59,704 nt of DNA. Origin: Acrocarpospora pleiomorpha. Lineage in GTDB: Bacteria > Actinomycetota > Actinomycetes > Streptosporangiales > Streptosporangiaceae. The translations under genes and the position numbers were made by a program. Under the pieces are notes generated by a model. That model saw nothing but the letters and a program-made list of their open reading frames with translations, was not told the origin of the DNA and did not search any database. The stretch covers positions 1-59,704 of the forward strand of contig NZ_BLAF01000066.1 in NCBI RefSeq assembly GCF_009687885.1, written 5' to 3'. The stretch's first letter is position 1. The number at the start of each line of letters is the position of its first letter. This document shows positions 31,670 through 41,196 of this stretch, piece after piece.

Positions 31670-32656
31670 ATGGCACAGTTAGTTCTCGGGCTCGGGGTCT
31701 CGCACACCCCCCAGATGAGCATGCCCAGCGACCTGTGGGCCTCATACGCCAGGCATGACCGGAAGAACCCCAACCTCATCTACCGCCGCAAGAAGTGGGC
31801 CTACGAGGACCTCGTCGCGACCAGGGCCGGGGACGGCATCGCCGAGCGGATCAACGAGGAGACCTTCTCGGCCCTGCACGCGCGAGCCCAGACCGCGGTG
31901 GACTCGCTGGCCGCCAGCCTCGCCGAAGCCGCGCCCGACGTCGTGGTGATCGTCGGCGACGACCACCACGAGATCTTCGCCGAGGACAGCATGCCCACGT
32001 TCGCCGTCTACTGGGGCGAAACCGTGCGGGCGATCCCGCCGGAGAAGTTCTGGTTTCCCGAGGTGGCGACAGCGGCCTGGGCGCTGTACGGCGAGCAGCC
32101 CGAGACCTACCCCTGCCACGCCCCGCTCGGCGAGCACCTGATCCGCGGCCTCAACGGTTCCGGTTTCGACGTGGCGCAGGTGCGCGCGCAACCGGAGGGC
32201 CAGTCCATCGGGCACACGGTGGTGCTGGTCCGCAACCGGCTCATGGACCGGGAGGCCGAACCGCTGCCGATGGTGCCGGTGCTGCTCAACACCTACTTCG
32301 AGCCGAACCGGCCGGCCCCGGCACGCTGCTGGGAGCTGGGCAAGGGCCTGGCCGCGGCGATCGAGGCCTACCCGGAGGAGCTGCGGGTGGCGGTGATCGC
32401 CTCCGGCGGGCTGAGCCACTTCGTGGTGGACGAGGAGCTCGACCGCGCGGTGCTGAACGCGATGAAGGACCGCGACGAGGAGGCGATCGCCGGGTTCTCC
32501 GGCGAGGACTTCGTCTCCGGCACCAGCGAGTCCATGGGCTGGCTGGCCGTCGGCGGCGCCTGCGCGGGGCTGGACATGGAGATCGTGGACTACATCCCGG
32601 CCTACCGCACCGAGGCGGGCACCGGCTGCGGAATGGCCATGGTGCGGTGGTCGTGA
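31670..32656 (+). CDS. class III extradiol ring-cleavage dioxygenase (LigB type)
   Basis: 328 residues of the LigB superfamily. The N-terminal GLGVSHTPQM gives a first iron-ligand His, VIVGDDHHEIF a second histidine region, and ASGGLSHFVVDEELDR the typical catalytic SH segment. It would open a polyhydroxylated ring using Fe(II) and O2. No separate LigA-type alpha subunit is encoded, as in DesZ or gallate-type single-chain enzymes. Codon 4 is TTA (31679-31681), rare in high-GC actinomycetes and read by bldA tRNA. AAAGG-type ribosome binding site upstream. Substrate (gallate-, protocatechuate- or amino-phenol-like) is inferred. Confidence 0.88.
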   Translation: MAQLVLGLGVSHTPQMSMPSDLWASYARHDRKNPNLIYRRKKWAYEDLVATRAGDGIAERINEETFSALHARAQTAVDSLAASLAEAAPDVVVIVGDDHHEIFAEDSMPTFAVYWGETVRAIPPEKFWFPEVATAAWALYGEQPETYPCHAPLGEHLIRGLNGSGFDVAQVRAQPEGQSIGHTVVLVRNRLMDREAEPLPMVPVLLNTYFEPNRPAPARCWELGKGLAAAIEAYPEELRVAVIASGGLSHFVVDEELDRAVLNAMKDRDEEAIAGFSGEDFVSGTSESMGWLAVGGACAGLDMEIVDYIPAYRTEAGTGCGMAMVRWS

Positions 32657-33378
32657 TGGCGCCCAGGCAATCGATGCTGGTGGTCAGCGCGCACGCCGCG
32701 GACTTCGTCTGGCGGGCGGCCGGCGCCATCGCCCTGCACACCGCCGCGGGCGGCACCGCGACGGTGGTCTGTCTCTCCTACGGAGAGCGGGGCGAGTCCG
32801 GCGACCTGTGGCGGGAGCCCGGCCAGACGGTGGAGGCGGTGAAGACGCGCAGGCACGCCGAGGGGCAGAAGGCCGCGGCCGAGGTGGGCGCGGACTACGT
32901 CCCGCTGGATCTGGGCGACTACCCGCTGGAGGTGCCGGCGGAGGCCATGCGGCGGCTGGTCGAGGCCTACCTGCGGACCCGCCCGGACGTGCTGCTCATA
33001 CACGCTCCGGCCGACCCGTTCAATCCCGACCATCCGGTCGCCTCGGCCGCGGCGGTCAAGGCCAGGCTGCTGGCCATGGGCGCGGGCGGGGTCCCGGCCG
33101 CGTTCCCGACGATCCCGCCGCCGAGCATGTTCGCCTTCGAACCGCATCAGCCCGACCAGTGCGGATTCGCCCCCGACACCTACCTGGATGTCACGGCGGT
33201 GTTCGACCGCAAGCTGGCGGCGATGGGGGCGATGGCCTCGCAGGCGTACCTGGCCGGCCACTACCGCCAGCGCGCCGAGCAGCGCGCCTACCAGTCCCGC
33301 TATCTCGGCGCCGGCGCCGAGGTGCGCTATGTGGAGGCGTTCCAGCGGATGACCCCCGAACTGCGGGACCGGCTGTGA
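32656..33378 (+). CDS. PIG-L/LmbE-family hydrolase, GalB-like 4-oxalomesaconate hydratase candidate
   Basis: 240 residues. The start MAPRQSMLVVSAHAADFVWR has the His and Asp of the zinc site but HAAD instead of the deacetylase HPDD; this matches the hydratase branch typified by GalB of the gallate pathway rather than sugar deacetylases. APADPFNPDHPVAS holds the second metal His. ATG 32656 overlaps the dioxygenase stop by one base and the following aldolase overlaps by four, so translation is coupled. Placed between an extradiol dioxygenase and an RraA-type aldolase, a hydratase of the ring-cleavage product is the best reading. Confidence 0.75.
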   Translation: MAPRQSMLVVSAHAADFVWRAAGAIALHTAAGGTATVVCLSYGERGESGDLWREPGQTVEAVKTRRHAEGQKAAAEVGADYVPLDLGDYPLEVPAEAMRRLVEAYLRTRPDVLLIHAPADPFNPDHPVASAAAVKARLLAMGAGGVPAAFPTIPPPSMFAFEPHQPDQCGFAPDTYLDVTAVFDRKLAAMGAMASQAYLAGHYRQRAEQRAYQSRYLGAGAEVRYVEAFQRMTPELRDRL

Positions 33379-33986
33379 ACGGGTTCGCCCAGCTGGGCGT
33401 GTCCACCGTGTACGAGGCGTCCGGCCGGGCCGGTCTGGTGGACGGGGCGCTGATCCGGGTGGTGCCGGGCAGCCGGGCCGCCGGTCCGGCCCGTACAGTG
33501 CGCTGCGGTCAGGACGACAACCTGGGCATCCACCAGGTGCTCGATCGCATCGAGCCCGGGGAGGTGCTGGTGGCGGTGATGCCGCGGCCCGCCCCCGTGA
33601 CTCTGGTCGGGGAGCTGCTCGCCGTGCAGGCCAAGGCGCGCGGGGCGGCCGCGCTGCTGCTCGACGCGGCCGTGCGCGACGTCGACGAGCTGGCCGAGGT
33701 GGGCCTGCCGGTGTGGGCGCGCTGGGTCTGTCCGCGCGGCGCGGGCAAGGAGCTCGCCGGAGAGCTCGATGTGCCGGTCGAGTTCGGCGGCATCGTGATC
33801 GCGCCGGGCGACACGGTGGTGCTCGACGGCGACGGCGCCGTGGTGGTGCCCGCGGCCGACGCGCGGGCGACGCTGGCCACCTCCAGGCAACGGGCGTCGG
33901 TGGAGCGGGAACTGCTGCCCCGGTTGGCCGCGGGCGAGGCGACACTCGACCTCCTCGACTTGAGAACCAGGATCGGAACGGCGTGA
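33375..33986 (+). CDS. RraA-family aldolase (HMG/CHA aldolase, GalC/LigK-like)
   Basis: 203 residues. The GAAALLLDAAVRDVDEL segment has the Arg-Asp pair that binds pyruvate and metal in class II HMG/CHA aldolases; GVSTVYEASGR near the start and GELLAVQAKARG complete the pattern. The enzyme would split a 4-carboxy-4-hydroxy-2-oxoadipate-like intermediate into pyruvate and oxaloacetate. It starts at a GTG in a GTGA overlap with the PIG-L gene. The length is at the short end for the family. A role as an RNase E regulator is unlikely in this context. Confidence 0.82.
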   Translation: MNGFAQLGVSTVYEASGRAGLVDGALIRVVPGSRAAGPARTVRCGQDDNLGIHQVLDRIEPGEVLVAVMPRPAPVTLVGELLAVQAKARGAAALLLDAAVRDVDELAEVGLPVWARWVCPRGAGKELAGELDVPVEFGGIVIAPGDTVVLDGDGAVVVPAADARATLATSRQRASVERELLPRLAAGEATLDLLDLRTRIGTA

Positions 33987-36013
33987 TGACACAGACACAG
34001 AGCTACCGGGTGGCCGTGGACATCGGCGGGACCTTCACCGACGCGGTCTGCCTGAGCCCCGAGGGAACGGTACGGCTCGCCAAGGCGCTGTCGATCCCCG
34101 GCAGGCAGGATTCCAGCGTGCTGGAGGCGGTCGAGCGCATCGGTGTCGGCCTCGCCGAGGTCGGTGATTTCATCCACGGGACGACCACCGCGCTCAACGC
34201 GTTGCTGGAGCGTTCCGGCGCCCGCCTGGCCATGGTGGTCACCCGCGGCTTCAGGGACGTCTACGAGATCGGCCGCGCCAGCCGCCCGGAGATGTACAAC
34301 ATCCACTACCACCGGCCCCCGATGCTGCTGCGCCGCCGCGACGTGTTCGAGGTGGCCGAGCGGGTGGGGGCCGACGGTGAGGTGGCGCTCCCGCTGGACG
34401 AGGCCGAGGTGACCGCGCTGGCCGCGCGGCTGGCGGCGGACTACGAGGCGGTCGCGGTGTGCTTCCTGCACGCCCACCGGTTCATGGAGCACGAGCGGCG
34501 TGCCAAGGAGCTCATCAGCGCGGCGGCGCCGGGGCTGGCGGTGGTCGCCTCCCACGAGGTGGCCCCGCAGTGGCGGGAGTACGAGCGTTTCTCCACCACC
34601 CTGGTCTCCGCGTACGTCACCCCGAAGATCGGTGACTACCTCAGTCGGCTGGAGACCCGGCTGGCCGAGGACGGGCTGCCCGTGCCCCTGCACGTCATGC
34701 AGTCCAACGGCGGGGTGATGACCGCGCAGATGGGCGTGCGCCGGGCCGTGCAGACGCTGTTCTCCGGCCCGGTGGGCGGCACCGTAGCCGGTGTGGCCAT
34801 CGGCGCCCAGCTCGGCGTGGACCGGCTGATCTGCGTTGACATGGGCGGCACGTCGTTCGACGTCTCCCTGGTCGTGAACGGCGCCGCCGACATCGACGCG
34901 GAGCTGGAGATCGAGGGCCATCCCGTGCTCACCCCATCGGTGATCATGCATTCGCTGGGCGCCGGCGGGGGGTCGATCATCCACGTGGAGTCTGGCGGCC
35001 TGCGGGTGGGCCCGGAGTCGGCCGGAGCCAGCCCCGGCCCCGCCTGCTACGCGCGGGGCGGCGAGCGGCCCACCATCACCGACGCGAACCTCCTGCTCGG
35101 CCGGATCCCGGAGGACACCCGGATGGCGGGCACGGTCGCGCTGGACCGCGCCGCCGCCGAGCGGGCCATGGCGCGGGTCGCCGCCGAGCTCGGCCTGGCC
35201 GTCACCCGGCTGGCGGCCGGGGCGGTGGCCGTTGCCGACGCGGCCATGGCGGACGCGATCCGGGAGCTGACCGTGGCCCGCGGCATCGATCCGCGCGGGT
35301 TCGACCTGCTCGCCTTCGGCGGGGCCGGGCCGCTGCACGCCGTGGCGCTCGCCGAGGAACTTGCCATCCCGCGGGTGATCGTGCCGGCGGCTCCGGGCAC
35401 GCTGTCCGCCTGGGGCATGCTCCAGGCCGACGTCCGGCACGATCTGGTGCGGGCCTTCTTCGCTGTCGCGGGACGCGTGCCCGCGGGCCGTGTGGCCGAG
35501 GAACTGCGCGCCCTGCGGGCCGAGGCGCGGGGGTTGCTGGCGGCCGAGAACGTGTCCCCCGCCCAGATGGTGCTCCAGAGTTCGGGGGACCTGCGCTATG
35601 CGGGCCAGGAGTACACGCTGACCGTGCCCCTCCCCGAGCGCGTCAACGGCGCCGCGCTCGGGGAGGTAACCGAGGCCTTCCACGCCGCGTATCAGGAGCG
35701 CTACGGGCACAGCAACCCGGCGGAGGACGTGGAGATCGTCAATCTGCGGGTGGCCGCGATCGGAGTCCGGCCGCGGCCCGCCGCACCGCCGGTCGAAGCC
35801 CGGCCGCGACCCGCGCCCACCCGGTGGGCCAGGACGGTGTTCAGCGGCGAGGCGCACGACACCGCCGTGCACGACCGCACGGATCTGGGCGCGGGCAGCC
35901 GGGCGATCGGTCCCTGCATCGTCCTCGAAACCGGGTGCACCACCCTGGTCCCGCCGGGCTGGCAGGCCACCCTGACCGAGCATGGCCACTTGATCCTGGA
36001 GAGGCTGACATGA
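33986..36013 (+). CDS. hyuA: HyuA: hydantoinase/oxoprolinase family, ATP-binding subunit
   Basis: 675 residues with the ASKHA-type start YRVAVDIGGTFTDAVC, DFIHGTTTALNAL, and the second half marker CVDMGGTSFDVSLV; AFGGAGPLHAVALAEEL follows. It pairs with HyuB next door (ATGA overlap). Members hydrolyse or carboxylate substrates with ATP: N-methylhydantoin, 5-oxoproline, caprolactam, acetone or acetophenone. Its position in an aromatic operon suggests opening of a lactam/imide ring or carboxylation of an intermediate; which one cannot be decided from sequence. Confidence 0.88.
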   Translation: MTQTQSYRVAVDIGGTFTDAVCLSPEGTVRLAKALSIPGRQDSSVLEAVERIGVGLAEVGDFIHGTTTALNALLERSGARLAMVVTRGFRDVYEIGRASRPEMYNIHYHRPPMLLRRRDVFEVAERVGADGEVALPLDEAEVTALAARLAADYEAVAVCFLHAHRFMEHERRAKELISAAAPGLAVVASHEVAPQWREYERFSTTLVSAYVTPKIGDYLSRLETRLAEDGLPVPLHVMQSNGGVMTAQMGVRRAVQTLFSGPVGGTVAGVAIGAQLGVDRLICVDMGGTSFDVSLVVNGAADIDAELEIEGHPVLTPSVIMHSLGAGGGSIIHVESGGLRVGPESAGASPGPACYARGGERPTITDANLLLGRIPEDTRMAGTVALDRAAAERAMARVAAELGLAVTRLAAGAVAVADAAMADAIRELTVARGIDPRGFDLLAFGGAGPLHAVALAEELAIPRVIVPAAPGTLSAWGMLQADVRHDLVRAFFAVAGRVPAGRVAEELRALRAEARGLLAAENVSPAQMVLQSSGDLRYAGQEYTLTVPLPERVNGAALGEVTEAFHAAYQERYGHSNPAEDVEIVNLRVAAIGVRPRPAAPPVEARPRPAPTRWARTVFSGEAHDTAVHDRTDLGAGSRAIGPCIVLETGCTTLVPPGWQATLTEHGHLILERLT

Positions 36014-37737
36014 CCACGATCTCGCCATCCGCGAACCTGCCCTCGCTGGTCGATCCGGTCACCGTGGAGGTCATCCGCAACGCGCTGTCGTCGATCGCCC
36101 GCCAGATGAACAACAACCTGGCCCGTTCGGCCTACACGCCGATCATCTACGAGATGAAGGACTGTTCGGTCGGCGTCTTCGACCGGCACGGCCGGCTGCT
36201 CGGCCAGTCGCCGGGGCTGCCGATGTTCCTCGGCAACCTCGAGATGGGCATCAAGGTCACCACCGAGAAGCTCGGCGGGCCGGAGCGCTACCGGCCGGGC
36301 GACGTGTTCATGGTCAACGATCCTTATCTGGTCGGCAGCCACACGTACGACGTGACGATCTTCTCGCCGATCTTCCACGGCGAGCGGCTGATCGGGTTCG
36401 GCGCGACCAAGGCGCACTGGCTCGACATCGGAGCGAAGGAGGCCGGTCGGCCGGTCGACACGACCGAGATCTACCAGGAGGGCTACCGGTTCGGCCCGAC
36501 CTACGTCTACCGGGCGGGTGAGCCGGAGACGCAGGTGCTGGACTACATCACCCGCAACAGCCGGTTGCCCCGCTCGGTCTGGGGCGACCTGCACGCGCAG
36601 ATCTCGGCCTGCCGTACCGGGGAGCGGCGGTTGGTCGCGCTCTACGAGCGGTTCGGCGGGGACGTGGTCGAGGCGGCGGCGGAGGAGATCTTCGCCCAGT
36701 GCGAGCGGCTGGACCGGGAGACCGTCTCGCGCATACCGGACGGCGTGTACCGAGCGGAGGGCGCGATGGACTCCGGCGGCCCCGGGCTGCCTCCGGTGCC
36801 GGTGAAGGTGGCGGTGACCGTGTCCGGCGATCGTATGACCATCGACCTGAGCGGCTCCGGCGGTCCCACCGCGGGTTCGGTCAACTCCCCGCTGCCCGGC
36901 ACGGTGGCCGGCGCCCGCCTGGCGTACAAGTGCCTGATCAACCCGGATGTCCCGGTCACCGATGGCACGTTCAGGAACCTGACGATCGTGGCGCCCGCGG
37001 ACACGGTCTTCAACGTCGCCGAGCCGCACGCCACGATCTACTACTACCCGCCGCTCGGGCTGATGATCGACCTGGTGATCCGGGCGCTGGCCGACGCCCT
37101 GCCCGACGACGTGGTGGCCGGTCAGCCGGCCGATCCGATGAACGTGACGTTCGTGGGCGTCCGCGCCGACGGCAGCCGTTACGTCACCGGGGAGGCGACC
37201 GCGGTGGGCTGGGGTGCCTCGTCGGCCGCCGACGGCGCCAACGGAATGATCAACTATGGTGCGGGGGACCTGAAGAACTACCCGGTCGAGGTGCTGGAGA
37301 CGCGGTATCCGATCCGCGTCAACCGCTACGGGCTGCGCGAGGGCTCTGGAGGCCCGGGCAGGTTCCGCGGTGGTCTGGGCATCGTCCGGGAGTACGAGAC
37401 CCTGGCCGAGGAGACCTACCTGTCTCTGTGGCTGGAGCGGTCGACCCTGCCCGGATGGGGGCTGCACGGTGGGGGCGACGGGGCGCCCACCCACGGCGAG
37501 ATCGAGTCGGACGGCGTGACCGAGACCGTGCTCAAGGTCGGCGCGCGGCGGCTGCGCAAGGGCACGCGGATCAGGGTGATGACTGGCGGGGGAGGCGGTT
37601 ACGGACCGTCTTCTGAGCGTGACCCGGCGAGGCTTGATGCCGACCACGCTGATGGATATGTCCACAATTCCTACGAAATGCCAGATATAAGGGGCATGGT
37701 ACGATTCGCCGCCGCCCCGGACCCGTACAGGAGTTAA
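36010..37737 (+). CDS. hyuB: HyuB: hydantoinase/oxoprolinase family, second subunit
   Basis: 575 residues: DPVTVEVIRNALSSIARQMN, the GDVFMVNDPYLVGSHTYDVT and HWLDIG segments, and a Gly-rich end (RVMTGGGGGYGP) are typical of HyuB. The metal-binding His of DPY…SHTYD/AHWxD is present. It forms an ATP-dependent complex with HyuA. The tail after the usual GGGGYG end (~45 residues) is longer than common. TAA at 37735-37737 is followed three bases later by the transporter genes. Confidence 0.88.
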   Translation: MTTISPSANLPSLVDPVTVEVIRNALSSIARQMNNNLARSAYTPIIYEMKDCSVGVFDRHGRLLGQSPGLPMFLGNLEMGIKVTTEKLGGPERYRPGDVFMVNDPYLVGSHTYDVTIFSPIFHGERLIGFGATKAHWLDIGAKEAGRPVDTTEIYQEGYRFGPTYVYRAGEPETQVLDYITRNSRLPRSVWGDLHAQISACRTGERRLVALYERFGGDVVEAAAEEIFAQCERLDRETVSRIPDGVYRAEGAMDSGGPGLPPVPVKVAVTVSGDRMTIDLSGSGGPTAGSVNSPLPGTVAGARLAYKCLINPDVPVTDGTFRNLTIVAPADTVFNVAEPHATIYYYPPLGLMIDLVIRALADALPDDVVAGQPADPMNVTFVGVRADGSRYVTGEATAVGWGASSAADGANGMINYGAGDLKNYPVEVLETRYPIRVNRYGLREGSGGPGRFRGGLGIVREYETLAEETYLSLWLERSTLPGWGLHGGGDGAPTHGEIESDGVTETVLKVGARRLRKGTRIRVMTGGGGGYGPSSERDPARLDADHADGYVHNSYEMPDIRGMVRFAAAPDPYRS

Positions 37738-37740
37738 TGT

Positions 37741-39315
37741 ATGCGGAGTCGATCTTTGATCACCGCAGTGGCCGCCGTTCTCACCTCGGTGGGATGCACC
37801 CAGGTCACGCCCCCCACCGTCCGGGAAAGCCGCACCGTGTCCGCGGTCTTCTCCAACATCGCCGAGACCAAGTCCCTGGATCCCCACCTGGCCTTCGCCT
37901 CCGAGTCGGTCCTGTTCGTCCGGCAGGCCTACGACAGCCTGCTCGAGTACAAGCCCGGCGGGACAGAGACACGCCCCGCGCTGGCCACCAAGTGGGAGTC
38001 GTCGGCGGACGCCAAGACCCACACCGTCACCCTCCGCTCCGGCGTGCGGTTCCACGACGGCTCCACCCTGGACTCCGCCGTCGTCAAGACCAGCGTGGAC
38101 CGGCTGCTCGAGATCAACCAGGGACCGGCCACCCTGTTCGGCAACGTCGACACCGTGGAGACGCCCACGGCCGACACCGTGGTCTTCCGGCTGAAGAACG
38201 CGGACGCGTTCTTCCCCGGCATGCTGCCCAAGCTGCCGATCGTCTCCAAGAAGGCGATCGACGAGCACAAGACCGCCGACGACCCGTGGGCCAAGGAGTG
38301 GTTCACCGGCAACGAGGCGGGCAGCGGGCCGTACACGCTGGGGACCTGGGAGCGCGGCAAGGCCATCACCCTCAACGCGTTCGAGGGCTACTGGCAGAAG
38401 TTCGAGGACGGCACGCCCACGAAGGTCACGCTGCGCACCGACCCGGACGTCACCACCGCCGTGCAGCTCATGTGCCAGGGCCAGGTGGACATGATCGGCG
38501 GCATCGGCACCGACCAGACCGACCAGGCGGCGGCCTGCGCCGACGTCAAGGCGGTCGAGCAGCCCAAGCTCGGCGTGAACACGGTCTTCTTCAACCTGAA
38601 GGCCAAGGGCCCGGTCAGCGACGTGCGCGTGCGCAAGGCCATCGCGCTGGCGGTGGACTACAAGGCGTACCTGGAGTACTTCAAGGGGCGCGCGCAGGAG
38701 GCGCGTGGCCCGCTGCCGCCCGGCGCGGTGGAGTTCGAGCCGCCGTTCCCCGCCTTCGCCCAGAACCTCGACGAGGCCAAGCGGCTGCTCGCCGACGCGG
38801 GCTACCCCGATGGCGGGTTCACGCTCAGCTACCTCGGGCTCAAGGGCCTGGCCTGGGAGGAGTTCTTCGGCACCCTTCTGGAGCAGAACCTCAAGCCGCT
38901 CGGGATCAAGGTGAAGCAAACCCTGGTGGCCTGGCCCCAGATGGTCTCCCTGCAGGGCAACCCGGAGACGGCGCACGACCTGTCCTTCCTGGTGCTGAAC
39001 ATGGTCACGCCCGACCCGACCTCGATTCTGCGCAACTACACCACCGCGGCGCGCGCCGACAAGGGCGGCATGAACTGGGCCTACTACTCCAACACCGGCT
39101 TGGACGAACAGCTGGGACAGATCAGCGGCATCCTGGACGAGACCCAGCGGCTGAACGTGCTCCGCGAGGCGCAGCAGTCGATCATCGATGACCAGGTGGC
39201 GATCTGGCTGCCCTCGTCCAACATCTACCAGCCCGTCGCCAAGAAGTGGGAGGTCAGCTACGAGCCGATCGACTTCGTGGTGATGGTGCGCTTCTTCTAC
39301 GCCAGGGAAAGCTGA
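37741..39315 (+). CDS. ABC transporter substrate-binding lipoprotein (family 5, Opp/Dpp type)
   Basis: 524 residues. A lipoprotein signal peptide ends at TSVGC (Cys19), so it is anchored outside the membrane. SBP family 5 features include LDPHLAFASESVLFVRQAYDS, VTLRSGVRFHDGS and VRKAIALAVD. AGGAG sits in the end of hyuB. It begins the five-gene importer 37741-43123 and should capture the catabolic substrate, possibly an amide or peptide-like conjugate of an aromatic. Ligand unknown. Confidence 0.93.
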   Translation: MRSRSLITAVAAVLTSVGCTQVTPPTVRESRTVSAVFSNIAETKSLDPHLAFASESVLFVRQAYDSLLEYKPGGTETRPALATKWESSADAKTHTVTLRSGVRFHDGSTLDSAVVKTSVDRLLEINQGPATLFGNVDTVETPTADTVVFRLKNADAFFPGMLPKLPIVSKKAIDEHKTADDPWAKEWFTGNEAGSGPYTLGTWERGKAITLNAFEGYWQKFEDGTPTKVTLRTDPDVTTAVQLMCQGQVDMIGGIGTDQTDQAAACADVKAVEQPKLGVNTVFFNLKAKGPVSDVRVRKAIALAVDYKAYLEYFKGRAQEARGPLPPGAVEFEPPFPAFAQNLDEAKRLLADAGYPDGGFTLSYLGLKGLAWEEFFGTLLEQNLKPLGIKVKQTLVAWPQMVSLQGNPETAHDLSFLVLNMVTPDPTSILRNYTTAARADKGGMNWAYYSNTGLDEQLGQISGILDETQRLNVLREAQQSIIDDQVAIWLPSSNIYQPVAKKWEVSYEPIDFVVMVRFFYARES

Positions 39316-39328
39316 TCGGAGGGCGGAG

Positions 39329-40384
39329 GTGACGGACAACAGAGAACGAACCATGCGGTTGCGGGCCGGATCGCGGCTGCTCAGGCTGCTCGCCAGCCTC
39401 ACATGGATCCTGCTGGTGGTGTGGGTCGCGGTGTCCGTCACCTTCGTCCTCAGCCGGATCGTGCCCGCCGACCCCGCCCGGCTGGCGGCCGGGCTGGACG
39501 CGGGCCCCGAACAGGTGGCCGAGGTCCGGGCCGAGATGGGGCTGGATCAGCCACTGGCCGCGCAGTACGGGAGATACCTGGGCGATCTCATCACCGGTGA
39601 CCTCGGACGGTCGCTGCAGACCCGCCAGCCGGTCATCGACGACCTGCTCACCGCGCTGCCCGCGTCGCTGGAGCTGATCCTCGCGTCGTACCTGATCTAC
39701 GCCGTGATCGGCATCCTGGCCGGCATCGCCTGGGCCTACTGGCCGCGCGGGCCGCACACGCTGCTCCTGCGCTTCGGCGCCGTGATCGGCGTGGCCGTGC
39801 CGGTGTTCTGGGTGGGGCTGGTGCTGCAGGTGGTCTTCGCCGGCAAGCTGCAGTGGTTCCCGGTGGCGGGCAACTTCGACTTCGAGGGCACCGGCGTGCC
39901 GAAAGTGACCGGTATGGGGCTGGTGGACACCGCGCTGACCGGGCAACTCCCGCTCATCGGGGAGGCGCTGCGCACACTCGCGCTGCCGGTCGTCACACTG
40001 GTGGTCACCCATCTGGCGGTGACGATGACGCTGATGCGCTCCTCGCTGGAGGAACAGCTCAAGCGGCCGTACGTGCGGACGGCCAGGGCCCGCGGCGTCA
40101 AGGAGCGGCGGATCGTTTTCGTCGACGCGCTGCGCAACTCGCTCAACCCCGTCGTGACCATGCTGGGGCTACAGCTCGGCTGGAGCCTGGGCGGCGTGGT
40201 GATCGTCGAGGTGATCTTCTCCTGGCCGGGGTTCGGCCTGTACGCCTACCAGGCGTTCAGCGCCTTCGACTACAACGCGATCATGGCGATCACACTGCTG
40301 TCCACGGTGGTCTTCGTGACGGTCAACGCGCTCGTCGGAATGATCTATCCGATGCTCGACCCGCGGCTGAAGGAGGCCCGATGA
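39329..40384 (+). CDS. ABC transporter permease (DppB type)
   Basis: 351 residues, about six transmembrane segments (LRLLASLTWILLVVWVAVSVTFVLSRI cleft to the first). LVVTHLAVTMTLMRSSLEEQL and the EAA loop region around YVRTARARGVKERRIVF are characteristic. GGAGGG precedes GTG 39329. Forms the channel with the next permease. Confidence 0.93.
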   Translation: MTDNRERTMRLRAGSRLLRLLASLTWILLVVWVAVSVTFVLSRIVPADPARLAAGLDAGPEQVAEVRAEMGLDQPLAAQYGRYLGDLITGDLGRSLQTRQPVIDDLLTALPASLELILASYLIYAVIGILAGIAWAYWPRGPHTLLLRFGAVIGVAVPVFWVGLVLQVVFAGKLQWFPVAGNFDFEGTGVPKVTGMGLVDTALTGQLPLIGEALRTLALPVVTLVVTHLAVTMTLMRSSLEEQLKRPYVRTARARGVKERRIVFVDALRNSLNPVVTMLGLQLGWSLGGVVIVEVIFSWPGFGLYAYQAFSAFDYNAIMAITLLSTVVFVTVNALVGMIYPMLDPRLKEAR

Positions 40385-41196
40385 CCGCATCGCAGGCCCG
40401 TCCGACCTGGTCGCAGATCTGGGCCGGGGCCACCGTGCTCACGATAGCCGCCCTGCTCCTCGCGCCGGGCTGGCTGACCCCGTCCGACCCCTACCACCTG
40501 GACGTCTCACAACGATTCCAGCCGCCGGCCGCGGCACACCTGTTCGGCACCGACGACGCCGGCCGGGACATCTTCAGCCGGGTCATCCACGGCGCCCGCT
40601 ACTCGATCGGCACCAGCCTGGTCGTGGTCACCGCGGCCGCGCTCTTCGGGACCGTGTACGGCGCGGCGGCCGCGTGGTTCGGCGGCGCGATCGACCGGGT
40701 GCTGATGCGGATCGTGGACGTGTTCCTCGCGTTCCCGTACCTCGTCTTCGCGATGGCCATCTCCGCGTCCCTGGGCCGAGGGCTCACCTCGGCGCTGATC
40801 GCGCTCGTCTCGCTCTGGTGGCCCAGCTACGCGCGGATGGTGCGCGGCCAGGTGCTGTCCCTGATCAAGGACTACCACGTGCGGGCCGCCCGCACGCTGG
40901 GCGCCTCCGGCCCGCAGATCCTGCGTTGGCACGTGGTGCCGCACACTTACGACCAGGTGCTCGTCCGCTACACCCTCGACCTGGGGCAGGCGCTGATCGC
41001 CCTCACCGGCTTGTCCTTCCTCGGGCTGGGCGCCCAGCCGCCCACTCCGGAGTGGGGCCTGCTCATCGCCGACGCCAAACAGTACGCGCTCACCGCCTGG
41101 TGGGCCGCGGTCCTGCCCGGCTGCGTCGTGTTCCTGGTCACGCTCAACTTCATGTCCCTGGGGGACAGGCTGCGCCGGCGCGGAGGTCTGCGATGA
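40381..41196 (+). CDS. ABC transporter permease (DppC type)
   Basis: 271 residues; N-terminal helix VLTIAALLLAPGWLTPSDPY, the DppC signature HLFGTDDAGRDIFSRVIHGAR, and EAA loop around YHVRAARTLGASGPQILRWH. ATGA overlap with the upstream permease. Second half of the membrane channel. Confidence 0.93.
   Translation: MTASQARPTWSQIWAGATVLTIAALLLAPGWLTPSDPYHLDVSQRFQPPAAAHLFGTDDAGRDIFSRVIHGARYSIGTSLVVVTAAALFGTVYGAAAAWFGGAIDRVLMRIVDVFLAFPYLVFAMAISASLGRGLTSALIALVSLWWPSYARMVRGQVLSLIKDYHVRAARTLGASGPQILRWHVVPHTYDQVLVRYTLDLGQALIALTGLSFLGLGAQPPTPEWGLLIADAKQYALTAWWAAVLPGCVVFLVTLNFMSLGDRLRRRGGLR

Noticed and set aside
33375..33986. RraA regulator of RNase E
   Set aside because: Operon context with dioxygenase and hydratase and the retained Arg-Asp pair favour the aldolase branch.
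35701..39441. Very long minus-strand open frame (1246 codons) opposite hyuA, hyuB and the substrate-binding protein
   Set aside because: Low-complexity His/Arg/Gly/Val composition, no ribosome binding site or domain; a GC-rich shadow of well-supported plus-strand genes.
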